Position numbers and translations under genes: made by a program. Shown here piece by piece: positions 9,001-16,635 of a stretch of 60,031 nucleotides of DNA. Each line of letters starts with the position of its first letter. Positions within the stretch are counted from its first letter, which is position 1. The notes under the pieces are model-generated. The model did no database searches. It was not told where the DNA came from and saw only the letters and a program-made list of their open reading frames with translations. Source of the DNA: an uncultured Lachnospiraceae bacterium. GTDB lineage: Bacteria; Bacillota; Clostridia; Lachnospirales; Lachnospiraceae. Location: positions 1 through 60,031 of the forward strand of contig CAJTWA010000027.1 in the NCBI GenBank assembly GCA_910580195.1, written 5' to 3'.

Positions 9001-10000
9001 AGACAAGGGCAATTATAAAAATGAAACAGCAGAAATAACCATTACAAGGGCCGCCTGCCCCCACGGGATTACCGAAACCCGGAACGCCAAGGCAGCCACC
9101 TGCGTGGAAGAAGGCTATACCGGGGATACATTCTGCACCGTCTGCAGCGAAACCATTGGGCTGGGGAAGGCAATCCCAGCCTTAGGCCACAGCCTCAAGG
9201 CCACCGTGGCAAAACAGCCCACCAAGGAAGAAACGGGCGTCAGGGAATACCGCTGTACCGTCTGCGGCATGCTGCTCCGTACAGAAACCATCCCAAAACT
9301 TCCAGAAACCGGGAACACTTCCGGACAGCCCCAAAGCCCGGATGAGGGCAGCGCCCCCAAGCCGTCCCAAAGCCCAGAGCAGGACGCAAAAGCCCAGAAA
9401 GAGCAAAACGCATACAAGCTAAGCGCAGGCTTAAAAGCCACCCAGTCCGGCAAGAGCATCACAGCCGCATGGGGCAAAGTAAAAGGCGCTGACGGCTATG
9501 ACGTTTACATCCAGTACTGCGGGCAGAAATTTACCTCCAAGTCCCGCCATACAGTGAAAGGCAGCAGGAAAACAAAACTTACCATAAAGAAAATCAACGG
9601 CAAAAAGCTGGATTTGAAAAAGAGTTATAGGATTTACGTAGCCGCCTACCAATACTCCGGCGGCAAAAAAGTAACCCTCGGCAAAAGCATTACCATCCAT
9701 TTTGCTGCAAAAAACAGCAAAAAATACACCAACGCCAAGGCAGTAAACGTGCAGAAGGCCTCATTCACCCTGAAAAAAGGGAAAACAGCCCAAATCAAGC
9801 CTAAGGCAACGCTTTTCCATAAAATGAAAAAGCTCCTGCCCGAAAACCACGCAAAACGCTACCGCTACTTGAGCAGCAGCCCTGCCATCGCATCCGTATC
9901 AAAAACCGGGAAAATTAAGGCGAAAAAGAAAGGCGCCTGCACCATCTGCGTATTTGCCCAAAATGGCTGCAAGAGAAAAATAAAAGTCAAAGTGCAATAA
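6011..10000 (+). CDS. Large secreted multi-domain repeat protein, 1329 aa
   Basis: Probably an extracellular adhesin-like protein. A signal peptide (about 1-35, positively charged start then CALAVLLAAAMVFQALW) is followed by three 22-residue repeats around QEGLQPDSSIQPVPEQ (66-bp DNA repeats at 6125-6322). Residues about 150-630 are rich in short beta strands with N-N-G turns (FINNGTVTF, FTNNGTFHG), suggesting a right-handed beta-helix. Then come an InlB B-repeat-like unit (CTFRGWYPVPEGGEPF ... VLYAQW), MBG-like units (ITYGQALSELEF), a CxxC-containing segment (FCTVCSE, YRCTVCG), a fibronectin III-like segment (ADGYDVYIQY) and a C-terminal Big2-like segment. The second MBG unit is split by a low-complexity insertion with a repeated YLASVS. 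No LPXTG motif or membrane anchor is seen. ATG 6011 is chosen because GGGGGA lies 10 bases before it. Confidence 0.8.
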   Translation: MDKKQRKWSCALAVLLAAAMVFQALWADSGMAFAAGSQEELQPDSSIQPVPEQDPAVKLQEGLQPDSSIQPVPEQGTAVRLQEGLQPDSSTKPIPKVEGIVQFQEDLPQFYSSPPTQEGQSPAGPAAQTASLRTVKSTRAAELALSKEEQENIAEGWSWKKDSDSPLSYTLTLDSVNFEVPDNSAITLYASQGFPIENMNIALSGENRIISTNQTENSYNGCGIYINSNDAQTKPAVSISGAGSLTLKGNRYAASIGGSLGISGVSIDAQSDSSQAVMASGALSLENSSLKSKALSADTLSMRGSSLSVSLAEASKQGQALVRVGSCDIENSDLSLSGAEDAAYPYAAISSNGGTACIRDSSVDIRNVQWGIEITRTGSSSICLEHVTGTLLCSNTDQYLQDKNPALYADQVEVSESTFYVQTGNHIFTYGDCSLPEEIKELEVPGNLSIEEGKSFTVGEGQKMDFTLNYATIKGGEDAAFINNGTVTFSHAPTVQTSFINNGRLDSADGIDCSHTQFTNNGTFHGAVKEDSGTIHYCYGTVAHNYNRTLGEFGAWTYQTFLMPGAALAIPGGKCLDASKGGITWDNLSTFLSMGEGSRITVEEGGQLLLPPNDTGNKFSSLNLSGGGTVKIGEKELLHVEFRDGETVLSAGFADGADLVKEPDAPAKEGCTFRGWYPVPEGGEPFDFSKPTGADIVLYAQWMKHVAVQEGSSVSAKGSITYGQALSELEFNPAIFVEEGTGAEAAGSLSWKNPEDFPKAGTASAEWVFTPEDSSCKTLEGTAAITVEKADPYISALPTASQITYGESLSQSALAGGAAQHQSPASPRTAREDGLTSANSTAGRDSPAIQAGYLASVSRKRTTQQTPSSATQAHYLASVSGDAQPSGLDGAAVAGSFSWKNSSQKPAVADSGKTEFAVIFTPTDTENYNSVETGVKLPVLPAEQPPNMPQGTMGVPNSCTKISAVTLPEGWQWEGTGIDTALLPGTPVKATAIYIGQDKGNYKNETAEITITRAACPHGITETRNAKAATCVEEGYTGDTFCTVCSETIGLGKAIPALGHSLKATVAKQPTKEETGVREYRCTVCGMLLRTETIPKLPETGNTSGQPQSPDEGSAPKPSQSPEQDAKAQKEQNAYKLSAGLKATQSGKSITAAWGKVKGADGYDVYIQYCGQKFTSKSRHTVKGSRKTKLTIKKINGKKLDLKKSYRIYVAAYQYSGGKKVTLGKSITIHFAAKNSKKYTNAKAVNVQKASFTLKKGKTAQIKPKATLFHKMKKLLPENHAKRYRYLSSSPAIASVSKTGKIKAKKKGACTICVFAQNGCKRKIKVKVQ
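6125..6322 (+). repeat. 66-bp in-frame tandem repeat within the secreted protein gene
   Basis: Three units starting GAAGRGCTGCAGCC encode 22-residue repeats just after the signal peptide. Copy number could vary without breaking the frame. Confidence 0.9.
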
Positions 10001-10115
10001 AAGGGAAGGGGGAAGAGGTACTCCATATAAGGAAGTGCTCCTTGTGGCATTTTAGGAAATTCATTCCAAATTTTGAAATGCCAGATATAGCAAACTTGGA
10101 AATTGGTTTTACGGC

Positions 10116-10146
10116 CAGCGGCATTGGCGCACAGCTAATGCCGCTG
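10116..10146 (+). terminator. Possible terminator hairpin
   Basis: CAGCGGCATT (10116-10125) pairs perfectly with AATGCCGCTG (10137-10146), 11-base loop, followed by only TTT. It lies between the secreted protein and the nuclease gene. The short T-run makes it a weak call. Confidence 0.4.
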
Positions 10147-10244
10147 TTTCATCTGAGAAAGTGGAAAAATTCATCCGTATATGGTAAAATGGAAAGCACA
10201 TATACAGGCATGGGATAGGATATACTGATTGGAGGAAGATAAGA

Positions 10245-11303
10245 GTGGCAGGCAGAGAGGTTGGCTTTATTGTGGATGATGAATATAAAGCATGGATAGA
10301 GAATATAAAGAACAGGATAAAGCATAGCCAGATAAAGGCTTCTGTTAAGGTGAATCATGAGATGCTCGATTTATATTGGGATATAGGCAGAGATATTGTT
10401 GCCAAGCAGAAAAATGCAAAATGGGGAGAGGCGTTTCTTGCAACAATGAGCAAGGATTTACGAAAGACATTTCCTAATATGTCGGGTTTTTCAGTGCAAA
10501 ACTTAAAAAGCATACGTTATTGGTACAAATTTTATAACTCCGACGAAAATGGCTTACAGGCTGTAAGCCAAATGGAATTAATTGAAAAAATAATTAAATC
10601 TATTCCGTGGGGGCATAATCAGAGGATTATGTATAAGTGTAAAAATATTGCAGAAGCATTATTTTATGCGCAGAAAACGATGGATAACGGATGGAGCAGA
10701 ACTGTTTTAGAACATCAAATAGATAGCGGCCTGTATGACAGGCAAGGCAAAGCTATTACCAATTTTCAATTAAAATTGCCAGAGCCGCAGTCTGATTTAG
10801 CTGAACAAACATTGAAAAATCCATACAATTTTGACTTTCTGGCCTTGAGAGAAAAATATGACGAAAAAGAATTGGAAGATGCCCTTATCAATCAAATTAC
10901 TCAATTTCTATTAGAATTGGGCACAGGTTTTTCGTATCTTGGCAGGCAAATACATTTGCATGTCGGCGAAAGTGATTTCTATATGGATTTGCTTTTTTAC
11001 CATGTCCGCCTTCATTGCTATGTTGTAGTGGAACTGAAAACGGAAAAATTCAAGCCAGAATTTGCAGGAAAATTAAATTTCTATGTCACGGCTGTCAATA
11101 AACAGATGAAAACAGAAAAGGATAATCCGACAATTGGTATACTAATATGTAAGGATAAAGATGATGTTGTTGCTGAGTATGCGCTCGATGATATTTCACA
11201 ACCAATTGGGATTGCAGAATATGAATTGACAAAGGTACTTCGTGAGGAATTTAAGAGCAGCCTGCCGACAGTAGAGGAAATAGAAAGTGAACTGTCTGAG
11301 TAA
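10245..11303 (+). CDS. YhcG/DUF1016-type PD-(D/E)XK nuclease, 352 aa
   Basis: An N-terminal DUF1016 domain (about 12-150: MLDLYWDIGRDIVAKQ; WGEAFLATMSKDLRKTFP; FSVQNLKSIRYWYKFY) is followed by a C-terminal nuclease domain with the family pattern VGESDFYMDLLFY at about 240-252 and VVVELKTEKFKPEFAGKLNF at about 260-280. The D and the E-x-K supply the metal site. The family is widespread as a solitary gene or next to restriction-modification or toxin systems; its role is not firmly known. The start is GTG 10245 with GGAGG about 10 bases before it. It is AT-rich relative to neighbours and has no obvious partner. Confidence 0.88.
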   Translation: MAGREVGFIVDDEYKAWIENIKNRIKHSQIKASVKVNHEMLDLYWDIGRDIVAKQKNAKWGEAFLATMSKDLRKTFPNMSGFSVQNLKSIRYWYKFYNSDENGLQAVSQMELIEKIIKSIPWGHNQRIMYKCKNIAEALFYAQKTMDNGWSRTVLEHQIDSGLYDRQGKAITNFQLKLPEPQSDLAEQTLKNPYNFDFLALREKYDEKELEDALINQITQFLLELGTGFSYLGRQIHLHVGESDFYMDLLFYHVRLHCYVVVELKTEKFKPEFAGKLNFYVTAVNKQMKTEKDNPTIGILICKDKDDVVAEYALDDISQPIGIAEYELTKVLREEFKSSLPTVEEIESELSE

Positions 11304-11353
11304 TTTTCTTACAGATTGTAAGCTATGCTTTTATAGAAAACACAGGTGAATTT

Positions 11354-11549
11354 ATGGATTTTTGGGACGGATTGCATATTGATGATGCATACTTTGAAAA
11401 GGATAAATTTTTTGAAGCTAAAACAAATGGTTGTAAAATTTATCCCAGAAACAGTGCCAGAACCAGATGAGATAACTGCTATTATGGAGGGGAGAAAAGG
11501 CAGGGAAGAACATGGAACAATTCCCCACGAGGCTATCAACTGGGAGTAA
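11354..11549 (+). pseudogene. Decayed small gene, possibly an antitoxin remnant
   Basis: From ATG 11354 one frame reads MDFWDGLHIDDAYFEKDKFF; after a shift near 11425 another reads VVKFIPETVPEPDEITAIME and ends HGTIPHEAINWE at 11549. Neither is complete. The second part vaguely resembles the end of RelB/DinJ-type antitoxins, but I cannot support a family assignment. Confidence 0.3.
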
Positions 11550-11565
11550 AGCCAAAAGCTGCAGG

Positions 11566-11611
11566 AAAGGTGTAAAGTCTTTGTGAAATGATTAAGGCTT
11601 TACACCTTTTT
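11566..11611 (+). terminator. Rho-independent terminator
   Basis: AAAGGTGTAAAG (11566-11577) pairs with CTTTACACCTTT (11598-11609), then further T. Perfect 12-bp stem with a 20-base loop. Confidence 0.75.
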
Positions 11612-11806
11612 GGCTGATGCAGTTTTTGCTTGTTATTAGCGGATTTCGTGTGGAGTGTAAAGCCGATTGGATTGCCAAGGATAGTGTAACTTTACTTTCC
11701 GTTTTGGCTGGCTGGATTTTGGTAAGTTTTAGGGCATTGGGAATTGAATATTGGCGGCGGGTGTGGTATGATTTTCCCATATTCAACAGTAATGGGAGGC
11801 ATAGAA

Positions 11807-12280
11807 ATGTCTTTAATCCATAAAGAAACTTTTGATATTTTGAATAATTGTGAGTACGGGAAAGAAGAAGACTATTTTGAGGCAGATGAAAATATTGCAT
11901 TGATAATATCAATGTTAAATAAAAAAGGGTATAAAACAGCTTTTTGCTGCAGTGGGCATGCTTTCCCCAATATCAATGAATTCCGTGCGGATAAGAAAGA
12001 GGATTTTGAATGTCTTGTGTTTTTTGATTTGCAGGATATAAGATATGAAAATGGCAGATATAAAGCATTTGACAGGGATAATGCAAAATATTGCTATATC
12101 ATGTTTGCAGAAGATTACTTATTTTCGGCGCTCCCAGAGGGATTTACTTATGATGGAAACAGCAAATGTATTGAGAAAGAATACATCAGTAAATCGGATA
12201 CATATGATTTGATTCAGGAAATTGTAGATTCCATGAAAAAACTGTATGAATGGGCAAAAGAATTAGAATTTTTAAATTAA
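11807..12280 (+). CDS. Hypothetical protein with a CCSGH motif, 157 aa
   Basis: Not recognised as a named family. It is soluble and acidic, with no signal peptide. The motif KKGYKTAFCCSGHAF at about residues 40-54 is the clearest landmark; two cysteines, a serine and a histidine in this spacing could bind metal or form an active site. A C-terminal helix (YDLIQEIVDSMKKLYEWAKE) follows. The start ATG 11807 is set by GGGAGG at 11792-11797. A short hairpin GGTGT/ACACC follows the gene near 12315. Confidence 0.6.
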   Translation: MSLIHKETFDILNNCEYGKEEDYFEADENIALIISMLNKKGYKTAFCCSGHAFPNINEFRADKKEDFECLVFFDLQDIRYENGRYKAFDRDNAKYCYIMFAEDYLFSALPEGFTYDGNSKCIEKEYISKSDTYDLIQEIVDSMKKLYEWAKELEFLN

Positions 12281-12340
12281 GCCCTGTTACCATCCATCAA
12301 AAAAATAGTGGCTGGTGTTTTTTACACCCCAAAATAGAAC

Positions 12341-12387
12341 ATATATTCCGTGTAATGATAGATACAGAATGTTAGCCCGGAATATAT
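12341..12387. repeat. Perfect 10-bp inverted repeat
   Basis: ATATATTCCG (12341-12350) and CGGAATATAT (12378-12387), 27 bases apart, ahead of the 45-aa gene. It could be a binding site or hairpin. Confidence 0.4.
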
Positions 12388-12504
12388 TTATGATGGTTCT
12401 TAACATGCGGAATTTTTGGTTAGGATTGAAAAGACAGAGTCTTTGTGCTATACTTTATACTTGCATTGGGCTCTTTTTTTGGTATGAAAAAGGAGTCCGT
12501 AGAT

Positions 12505-12642
12505 ATGGGAAAATATAAAAGGGAAAGGGACGGCAAAAGCATTTATCAAAGGAAGGGCGGGGCGTATTCCGCAAGGTATTATGGCAGGCAGGGCATGTAC
12601 AAAGAGAAAATTTATAGAAAGGCAGAAACCCTTGAAAACTAA
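12505..12642 (+). CDS. 45-aa protein resembling an integrase arm-binding N-terminus
   Basis: MGKYKRERDGKSIYQRKGGA then YSARYYGRQG resembles the arm-type DNA-binding domain at the start of Tn916-like tyrosine recombinases (pattern SIYQRK-G-x-ARY). No catalytic domain follows; the frame stops at 12642, inside a terminator. AGGAG lies about 10 bases before the ATG, so it may be a real small basic protein. Otherwise it is the 5' stump of an integrase. Confidence 0.4.
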   Translation: MGKYKRERDGKSIYQRKGGAYSARYYGRQGMYKEKIYRKAETLEN

Positions 12643-12650
12643 GGGTTTTT
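12626..12650 (+). terminator. Rho-independent terminator before ychF
   Basis: AAACCCTT, 7-base loop, AAGGGTTT, then TT. It overlaps the stop of the 45-aa frame and ends about 20 bases before ychF. Confidence 0.65.
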
Positions 12651-12668
12651 GGACAGGTAAGATATATT

Positions 12669-13766
12669 ATGAAATTAGGCATCGTAGGGTTGCCCAACGT
12701 AGGGAAAAGCACATTATTCAATTCACTGACAAAGGCAGGGGCAGAGTCAGCTAACTACCCCTTCTGCACCATAGACCCCAATGTGGGCATTGTGGCAGTG
12801 CCGGACGGGCGGCTGAAAAAACTTGGGGATTTATACCATTCGAAAAAAGTAACCCCGGCCGCCATTGAATTTGTGGACATTGCCGGGCTGGTAAAGGGCG
12901 CCAGCAAAGGGGAAGGCTTAGGGAACCAGTTCCTTTCCAATATCCGGGAGGTAGACGCCATTGTCCATGTGGTGCGCTGCTTTGAGGATAGCAACATTGT
13001 CCATGTGGATGGGAGCATCGACCCAGTGCGGGATATTGAAACCATCAACTTGGAACTGATTTTTTCCGATATTGAGATTTTAGAGCGGCGGATTGCCAAG
13101 GCCAGTAAGGGCGCGAGGATGGACAAGGCCCTTGCCAAGGAGCTGAAGCTTTTGGAGCGGGTGAAGGCGCATCTGGAGGATGGGAAACTTGCCAAGACAT
13201 TTGCTTTGGAGGATGAGGAGGAAGAGCTCTGGTTCCAAGGCTACAACCTGCTGACGGCAAAGCCCGTGATTTATGCGGCAAACGTTGCGGAGGATGATTT
13301 GGCAGACGATGGCGCAGGAAATGCATTTGTACAGGAAGTGCGGAAAAATGCCAAGGAGGAGCGGTGCGAGGTCTTTGTTATCTGCGCCCAGATTGAACAG
13401 GAGATTGCAGAGCTGGACGAAGAGGAGAAAACCATGTTCCTAGAGGAGCTTGGCCTTAAGGAATCCGGCCTTGAAAAACTGATTAAGGCAAGCTACAGCC
13501 TTCTTGGCCTTATCAGCTACCTGACTTCCGGGGAGGACGAAACCCGCGCATGGACCATCAAAAAAGGCACAAAGGCGCCGCAGGCCGCAGGGAAGATCCA
13601 CTCTGACTTTGAACGCGGCTTTATCCGTGCCGAGGTGGTGAACTACCAAGACCTTTTGGACTGCGGCTCCCTTGCGGCTGCCAAGGAAAAGGGGCTGGTT
13701 GGGCTGGAAGGGAAGGACTACATCGTAAAAGACGGGGACGTTATCCTATTCCGCTTTAATGTGTAG
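12669..13766 (+). CDS. ychF: Redox-regulated P-loop ATPase YchF, 365 aa
   Basis: OBG-family P-loop protein that binds ATP rather than GTP and associates with ribosomes. The P-loop GLPNVGKST is at residues 7-15. Switch regions YPFCTIDPNVGIV and DIAGLVKGASKGEGLGNQFL follow. The NKxD motif is replaced by N-V-A-E (about residue 205), which is the basis of ATP preference in the family. A coiled-coil segment lies at about 125-180 and a TGS domain closes the protein (about 280-365: AWTIKKGTKAPQAAGKIHSD). The length is standard. It is a conserved housekeeping gene flanked by terminator-like sequences. Confidence 0.97.
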   Translation: MKLGIVGLPNVGKSTLFNSLTKAGAESANYPFCTIDPNVGIVAVPDGRLKKLGDLYHSKKVTPAAIEFVDIAGLVKGASKGEGLGNQFLSNIREVDAIVHVVRCFEDSNIVHVDGSIDPVRDIETINLELIFSDIEILERRIAKASKGARMDKALAKELKLLERVKAHLEDGKLAKTFALEDEEEELWFQGYNLLTAKPVIYAANVAEDDLADDGAGNAFVQEVRKNAKEERCEVFVICAQIEQEIAELDEEEKTMFLEELGLKESGLEKLIKASYSLLGLISYLTSGEDETRAWTIKKGTKAPQAAGKIHSDFERGFIRAEVVNYQDLLDCGSLAAAKEKGLVGLEGKDYIVKDGDVILFRFNV

Positions 13767-13888
13767 CGCCCAAACAGGGCAATAAGGGAAGCAGGGCAAA
13801 TATTGCTATTTCCCTTGCCTGCGCCTGAAAGTTTTTGCAATGTCCCATCCAAATGGCATGCTGCTAGAAAGCAGCCGGAGGTTTTAAG

Positions 13889-15250
13889 GTGAAAGCAGAA
13901 AGCAAACGGTTTTACCATGCCTTAGCATCCATGGTGATACCGATTACAATCCAAAATTTTATTACAAATGCAGTGAATTCTGCGGACGTATTTATGCTGG
14001 GGTATGTAGGGCAGACGGAACTGTCCGCGGTGTCCTTAGCGAACCAGTTCCAATTCCTGCTGTCCGGGGTCTTCTTTGGCATTTCTTCCGGCGTTACCAT
14101 GCTGGCCTCCCAGTACTGGGGGAAGAAGGACACCAATTCCATCCAAGCCGTTATGGGGATTGCCATAAAGATTGCGGCTGTGATTACCGCAGCCCTTGCC
14201 ATTGGGGCAGTGGCCGCCCCGGAGGCCTTGATGCGGGTTTATACCAATGACGGGGAGCTGGTTTCCATTGGCGCAGGGTACCTTAGGATTATCGGGGTGT
14301 CCTATGTATGCATGAGTTTTTCCCAAGTATACCTCTGCGCCCTAAGGAGCATGGAGCGTGCGCCTTTGAGCACGGTTATCAGCACCACGGCGCTGGTGAT
14401 GAATATTATATTAAATGCAGTTTTTATTTTTGGGATAGGCGGCGCGCCTAAGCTGGGCGTCATCGGCGTAGCCATTGGGACGGTGACAGCCCGGGTTGTG
14501 GAGCTGCTGCTCTGCCTTCTGGATGCCATCCGGGGAAAAGTGTTTGCCATTGACTTTAAGGTAATGTTTGGGAGCCATAAGCTGCTGTTTCAGGATTTTG
14601 TAAAATATGCAGTCCCCGCCTTAATCAACGACTGTGCATGGACGGTGGCCTTTTCCATGTATTCCGCGATTATGGGGCGGCTCAATGCGGACGTGGTGGC
14701 GGCAAGCTCCGTGGCGGCCACGGTCAGGAACCTGTGCACCATCCTGTGCTTTGCCCTTGGGGCAGGGGCTACCGTGCTTTTGGGGATTGAGATTGGCGAG
14801 GGGAACATGGAGCTGGCAAAACGGGATGCGAAGCGTTCCTGCCATGTGACGCTGGCGGTTGGGATATTGACAGGGCTGTTCCTGCTGCTCATCCGCCCGC
14901 TGGTATTTTTGTTTTTCAGCCTGACGCAGCGTGCGGCGGGCTATCTGGACACCATGCTCCTAATCAGTTCCTATTACGTGGTAGGGCAGGCCATGAACAC
15001 CCTGCTGATTGCCGGGGTGTTCCGGGCAGGGGGCGATTCCCGGTTTGGGATGGTCTGCGACATCGTTGTCATGTGGTGCATCAGCGTGCCGCTTGGGGTT
15101 TTGGCGGCGTTTGTGCTGAAGCTGCCGCCCATGGCGGTCTATTTTATCCTGTGTTTGGATGAATTCTGGAAAATTCCAGTGGTTTACCGCCATTATAAGA
15201 GCTTTAAGTGGCTCAAAGACATTACCCGGGAGTTCCAGGGGGAAGGGTAA
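13889..15250 (+). CDS. MATE-family efflux transporter, 453 aa
   Basis: Cation-coupled multidrug or metabolite exporter of the inner membrane. Twelve hydrophobic helices are expected; the family opening FYHALASMVIPITIQNFI and SADVFMLGYVGQTELSAVSLANQFQ (helices 1-2) is clear, as is the second-half repeat beginning near LFQDFVKYAVPALINDCAW. The substrate cannot be told. The start is GTG 13889, supported by GGAGG 8 bases upstream; the sequence then enters the first helix within 20 residues. Transcribed in the same direction as ychF, 120 bp downstream, probably independently. Confidence 0.93.
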   Translation: MKAESKRFYHALASMVIPITIQNFITNAVNSADVFMLGYVGQTELSAVSLANQFQFLLSGVFFGISSGVTMLASQYWGKKDTNSIQAVMGIAIKIAAVITAALAIGAVAAPEALMRVYTNDGELVSIGAGYLRIIGVSYVCMSFSQVYLCALRSMERAPLSTVISTTALVMNIILNAVFIFGIGGAPKLGVIGVAIGTVTARVVELLLCLLDAIRGKVFAIDFKVMFGSHKLLFQDFVKYAVPALINDCAWTVAFSMYSAIMGRLNADVVAASSVAATVRNLCTILCFALGAGATVLLGIEIGEGNMELAKRDAKRSCHVTLAVGILTGLFLLLIRPLVFLFFSLTQRAAGYLDTMLLISSYYVVGQAMNTLLIAGVFRAGGDSRFGMVCDIVVMWCISVPLGVLAAFVLKLPPMAVYFILCLDEFWKIPVVYRHYKSFKWLKDITREFQGEG

Positions 15251-15285
15251 TTCAGCAATTACACGTTCTTTGCCTGCAGCAGGGG

Positions 15286-15358
15286 AGTGCATAAAGGCGC
15301 CGCTATGGGATTGCAGCGGGGTGCGTAAAGGCGCTGCCCATGGGATTATAGCGGGGGC
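15286..15358 (+). repeat. 34-bp tandem repeat, two diverged copies
   Basis: Units around GTGCATAAAGGCGCCGCTAT and TGCGTAAAGGCGCTGCCCAT, 34 bp apart, each followed by a GGGATT..AGCGGGG block, in the convergent region between the MATE gene and the LacI regulator. Confidence 0.75.
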
Positions 15359-15382
15359 TGCAGAAAGGGCAGTAATCCGCTT

Positions 15383-16399
15383 TCAGATATTCTCCCGGAT
15401 ACGGATGTCAATGTCCGTGTAGTAAAATTCTTGTTCCGGCACAGCCCCTTCCAGCAAATATCTGGAAAGCAGCTCCAGCGGCCGGTAGCCCTGCACAAAG
15501 GGCTGCTGGCAGATGGTGGCTGTAATCACGCCGTTTCTTACTAGTTCTGCGGTAGTTTCTACATTGTCATAAGTAAAAATCTTAATTTTTCCAGAAAGCC
15601 CGAGGGAAAGCACTGCCTGGCACCCTCCATAGACTCCTGCTGCGGTAAAATAAAGGGCGTTCGTGTCCGGGCGGCGCGTGAAAAGCATTTTCACCTGTTG
15701 GTAGCTTTCCTTGTCATCGTCATGGTTTTCCAAAATTCCGGTAATGGAGATATGGGGGTAGCGGCGCCGGATAATATCCTGAAACCCTGCAATCCGCTCG
15801 GTGTGGCAGAGGATATGGGAGGAGCCGGTGAGGATCCCAACCTTAGTTTCCCCAAAAGACATCCGCCCCAAAAGCCCAGCGGCAGTCTGGCCGGAAAGGT
15901 AATAATTGCTGCCTACATAGGCCATGCGGCGGGAAGGGATATCCGTATTTGTAGTAATCACGGGGATGCCCAGTTCCGCAAACTGGTTGATTTTTTCTGC
16001 GATGCAAGGGGCGTTGTAGGGGGAAATCACCAGCCCATGGATGTGCTCTGCAAAAAGGCTGTCCATCGCCTCAAGCTGGCAGGATTCGTCAAAGGGGACT
16101 TGGCGGATGGAAACTTGGCAATTGTAGCCAGCCAGCTCTTTTGCTTTTGCTTCAACGCCTTCTAGCACTTCCCGGAAAAAGGGGTTGGTGTCTTGGAAGA
16201 GGATGATGCCGATTTTTAAGTTTTTTTTCTGGGCAGCGAGGATAAGGCCGGCTTTGTTGGGCTGGTAGTTTAGCTGCCCTGCAATTTCCATCACCCGCTT
16301 AGCCGTTTCTGGGCGGACGGAGCCCCGGTGGTTCAGCACCCGGTCCACGGTTCCCCGGGAAACGCCGGAGAGGTCTGCAATTTCTTTCATTGTTGCCAT
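15383..16399 (-). CDS. LacI-family transcriptional regulator, 338 aa
   Basis: N-terminal HTH at residues about 4-24 (MKEIADLSGVSRGTVDRVLN) with hinge helix, then a periplasmic-binding-protein-like sugar domain (about 60-325: IGIILFQDTNPFFREVLEGV; GLVISPYNAP). It is transcribed divergently from xylB and should repress that operon until its sugar binds. The palindrome GTGCACGTGCAC at 16609-16620 is the probable operator, and a half site GTGCAC lies at 16504-16509, closer to its own promoter. Start ATG 16399 follows GGAGG. The ligand cannot be read from sequence. Confidence 0.92.
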   Translation of the reverse strand: MATMKEIADLSGVSRGTVDRVLNHRGSVRPETAKRVMEIAGQLNYQPNKAGLILAAQKKNLKIGIILFQDTNPFFREVLEGVEAKAKELAGYNCQVSIRQVPFDESCQLEAMDSLFAEHIHGLVISPYNAPCIAEKINQFAELGIPVITTNTDIPSRRMAYVGSNYYLSGQTAAGLLGRMSFGETKVGILTGSSHILCHTERIAGFQDIIRRRYPHISITGILENHDDDKESYQQVKMLFTRRPDTNALYFTAAGVYGGCQAVLSLGLSGKIKIFTYDNVETTAELVRNGVITATICQQPFVQGYRPLELLSRYLLEGAVPEQEFYYTDIDIRIRENI

Positions 16400-16569
16400 G
16401 GTTTGCCTCCAAAAATTGGTTTGTACTATAACATATTACAGATATCTTTTGGGAAGTCAAGGGTTTTTGCATGATTGCAAGCGGATTGTCCCTCGCTAAA
16501 AAAGTGCACAAAACCTAAAACAGATATTTGGCAAAACTATCTAAATTTTTCTGGCAATGCAAAAACCAG

Positions 16570-16598
16570 TTGTAAAAATCCCATCCCGGGGTTATGAT
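16570..16598 (+). promoter_or_regulatory. Promoter of the xylB operon
   Basis: TTGTAA (16570-16575), 17-base spacer, TATGAT (16593-16598). Predicted start near 16605, immediately ahead of the palindromic operator. Confidence 0.7.
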
Positions 16599-16608
16599 GA
16601 AAGAAAAC

Positions 16609-16620
16609 GTGCACGTGCAC
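16609..16620. promoter_or_regulatory. Putative LacI-type operator GTGCACGTGCAC
   Basis: A perfect 12-bp palindrome, nearly palindromic out to 18 bp (AACGTGCACGTGCACATT), at about +5 to +16 of the predicted transcript and just before the SD. This is the usual place for a repressor operator. Confidence 0.65.
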
Positions 16621-16635
16621 ATTAAGGAGGAACCC

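Larger units (their letters stand above)
11304..11806. other. Intergenic region with a small relic reading frame and a terminator
   Basis: Contains the decayed frame at 11354-11549, the terminator at 11566-11611, and about 190 bases ahead of the next gene in which nothing is recognised apart from its ribosome site. Confidence 0.5.

Noticed and set aside
7809..9700. Long antisense frames within the large secreted protein gene
   Set aside because: They are shadows of a GC-rich, compositionally biased gene and have no ribosome sites or recognisable motifs.
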